DNA of 8,165 nucleotides from Synergistales bacterium (GTDB lineage: Bacteria; Synergistota; Synergistia; Synergistales; Aminobacteriaceae), in assembly GCA_025997955.1 (NCBI GenBank), contig BNVH01000112.1, positions 1 through 8,165 of the forward strand, in the 5' to 3' direction. A program made the translations under genes and the position numbers. Position 1 is the stretch's first letter, and the number at the start of each line of letters is the position of its first letter. The notes under the pieces are model-generated. The model had not been told where the DNA came from, did no database searches, and saw nothing but the letters and a program-made list of their open reading frames with translations. Below, piece after piece: positions 6,815-8,165 of the stretch.

Positions 6815-6818
6815 GTTC

Positions 6819-7844
6819 TCACACCTCTCCCATCATTAAAACGACTCTTCCCTTGGCCGAGTTGTTTCTCAGCATACCGAGGCCTTCGTTAATATCCTCA
6901 AAGGGAATGGTTTTGTACACGTAGGGTACGATTTTCTTTTCCTCAGCGAGATTCACTACCTCGGCCAATTCCGTCCTTGTCACGGCTCTCGTTCCTATAA
7001 TTTCTTTTTCTAGTTTCATGATATTTTGAAAATTTGCCTCGAAAGTCGGGTCGTTGTACCCTGTCACTATCACCTTTCCGCCGGGGCAGACTAAGTTCAG
7101 GGCTTCTTCGACAGAGGTTTTTATGCCGATATTGTCGATGACGACATCGCACATCGCGCCACCCGTCAGTCGCGCAACCTCAGAGCGCAAGGTCTGTTCT
7201 TTAGTGTTGATTACCGCGTCCGCGCCCATTTGAAGAGAGGTTTCGAGCTTGTCTTTTTGTCTGCTGGTGGCGTACGCCTTTGCGCCAAGGACTTTTACCA
7301 ACTGAATGGCGTTCATCCCAAGACCGCCGGTTCCGAGTATCAGAACCACTTGGCCGGCATTCACCTTTGCCTGAGTTTTTAACGCGTGATACATGCAGCC
7401 AACCGCGTCGGGCAACCCGGCGACCTGTTCAAAGGGGATATGGTCGGCCACTTTGAACGCGTTTTCTTCCGGGATAACGCAGTACTCCTCGTGTGAGCCG
7501 TCCGTCTCAAAGCCGATTCTCACAAGCTCCGTGCAGAGATTGGTGCGCCCGTCCCTGCAATACCTACACTTGTGACAAATAAGGTCAACGGAAGCCGTGA
7601 CATGGTCTCCCACTTTCACATTAGCGACACCCTCCCCCGTCTTGGCGATAACGCCCGCCATCTCGTGCCCTGGCGTAAAAGGAAGACGTACCGTGCTGAT
7701 TATACCATCCTGTATATGCAAATCCGAAACGCAAAGGCCGCTGGCCATCACTTTCACCAAAACCTCGCCCCAAGCCGGCTCTGGGATAGGCTTATCCACT
7801 ATGACAAGGGGGCTTTTGTACTCCCGCAAAACCGCCGCTTTCAT
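6819..7844 (-). CDS. Zinc-dependent alcohol dehydrogenase (MDR family)
   Basis: This 341-aa NAD(P)-dependent medium-chain dehydrogenase interconverts an alcohol and its aldehyde or ketone; the substrate is not predictable. The GroES-like domain carries catalytic-zinc residues Cys38 (GLCVSDLH) and His60-Glu61 (PGHE). The structural-zinc cysteines are Cys90, 93, 96 and 104. The third catalytic ligand position appears to be Asp146 (LPDAVG) where many relatives have Cys; Asp is also used in Clostridium beijerinckii-type alcohol dehydrogenase. The Rossmann motif is LGTGGLG (about 170-176). A Ser-Arg after the second strand (ATSRQ), with no acidic residue, suggests NADPH but does not prove it. The ATG at 7844 has an AAGGAG ribosome site 10 nt upstream. 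It sits 15 nt after another dehydrogenase gene and 4 nt before the nitroreductase fusion. Confidence 0.93.
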   Translation of the reverse strand: MKAAVLREYKSPLVIVDKPIPEPAWGEVLVKVMASGLCVSDLHIQDGIISTVRLPFTPGHEMAGVIAKTGEGVANVKVGDHVTASVDLICHKCRYCRDGRTNLCTELVRIGFETDGSHEEYCVIPEENAFKVADHIPFEQVAGLPDAVGCMYHALKTQAKVNAGQVVLILGTGGLGMNAIQLVKVLGAKAYATSRQKDKLETSLQMGADAVINTKEQTLRSEVARLTGGAMCDVVIDNIGIKTSVEEALNLVCPGGKVIVTGYNDPTFEANFQNIMKLEKEIIGTRAVTRTELAEVVNLAEEKKIVPYVYKTIPFEDINEGLGMLRNNSAKGRVVLMMGEV

Positions 7845-7859
7845 TCTGTCCGCTCTCCT

Positions 7860-8165
7860 TTAAGGATTGATGACAACTTTGATAGCGCCGTCCTTTTTGT
7901 GCTCGAAGACATCGACCGCTTTTTCATATTCGGATAGAGGAAATCTGTGCGTAATCAGCGCTTCGCCGTTGATGGCTTTAGTCGAGAAAAAATGCAGGAC
8001 CTGCTCTGAGACGTTCGGGTTTGCCTTGGAGCCGACAATTTTTAGCTCGTTAAAATTCACGGTGTTGGCCGGAATCAAAACCTCGTTGTCGTGATACGTC
8101 GCTATAATGGCGACGGTTCCGGTTTTCTTGACCATCAAGCAGGCTTTCATGGGGGAATCGGCCGC
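7860..8165 (-). CDS. Zinc-dependent alcohol dehydrogenase, C-terminal part (5' end beyond window)
   Basis: About 101 C-terminal residues are visible, and the frame stays open to the right edge through AADSPMKACLMVKKTG, so the ATG at 8150 is internal. The visible part covers the end of the Rossmann domain (GTVAIIATY, where most relatives have GGxVVxVG) and the C-terminal catalytic-domain tail. That tail includes a NELKIVGS-like strand and the ending FPLSEYEKAVDVFEHKKDGAIKVVINP. These features are typical of threonine, sorbitol or butanediol dehydrogenase-like proteins. The catalytic and zinc-binding residues lie outside the window. It is a paralogue of the next gene in the same operon, and its stop is 15 nt from that gene's start. 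Confidence 0.88.
   Translation of the reverse strand, partial: AADSPMKACLMVKKTGTVAIIATYHDNEVLIPANTVNFNELKIVGSKANPNVSEQVLHFFSTKAINGEALITHRFPLSEYEKAVDVFEHKKDGAIKVVINP

Overview
The window comes from a Gram-negative bacterium. hldE makes ADP-heptose for the lipopolysaccharide inner core, and a ferredoxin-nitroreductase fusion together with tandem zinc dehydrogenases suggests an anaerobic or facultative lifestyle. The flanking genes are moderately GC-rich, and carA and hldE use ATA often for isoleucine. Synergistota would fit but is only a guess; the sequence alone does not settle the phylum.

Left third, plus strand: carA (5' end cut by the window edge) overlaps hldE by four bases (ATGA). carB, the usual partner of carA, does not follow. 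Right third, minus strand, reading leftward: the 3' end of a zinc-dependent dehydrogenase (cut by the window edge), a complete zinc-dependent alcohol dehydrogenase, and a ferredoxin/nitroreductase fusion protein. These three are closely spaced (15 and 4 nt gaps) and look like one operon.

Centre, about 2524-5980, minus strand: a compact two-gene restriction-modification module. The first gene encodes an N-terminal PD-(D/E)XK (HsdR-N type) nuclease domain fused to an N6-adenine methyltransferase. The second encodes an HsdS-like specificity subunit with two target-recognition domains. There is no HsdR helicase/translocase, so the layout resembles BcgI-type systems (nuclease-methylase subunit plus separate S subunit) more than classical type I.

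The module carries clear marks of insertion. It is flanked by a 40-bp perfect direct repeat (2484-2523 and 6005-6044) that is at once the 3' end of hldE and the 3' end of the nitroreductase gene. Beside the right copy lies a decayed fragment of internal hldE sequence (about 5979-6006, matching 2309-2336) joined to the repeat across a 149-bp deletion. The simplest reading is that hldE and the nitroreductase gene were once convergent with overlapping ends, and that the module inserted there with a long (at least ~215 bp) target duplication. The left copy kept hldE intact and the right copy decayed. The last six residues and stop codon of HsdS are now encoded by the duplicated target.

The window is gene-dense: no stretch over 300 bases lacks a gene. 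I see no RNA gene, CRISPR array, transposase, integrase or convincing intrinsic terminator.
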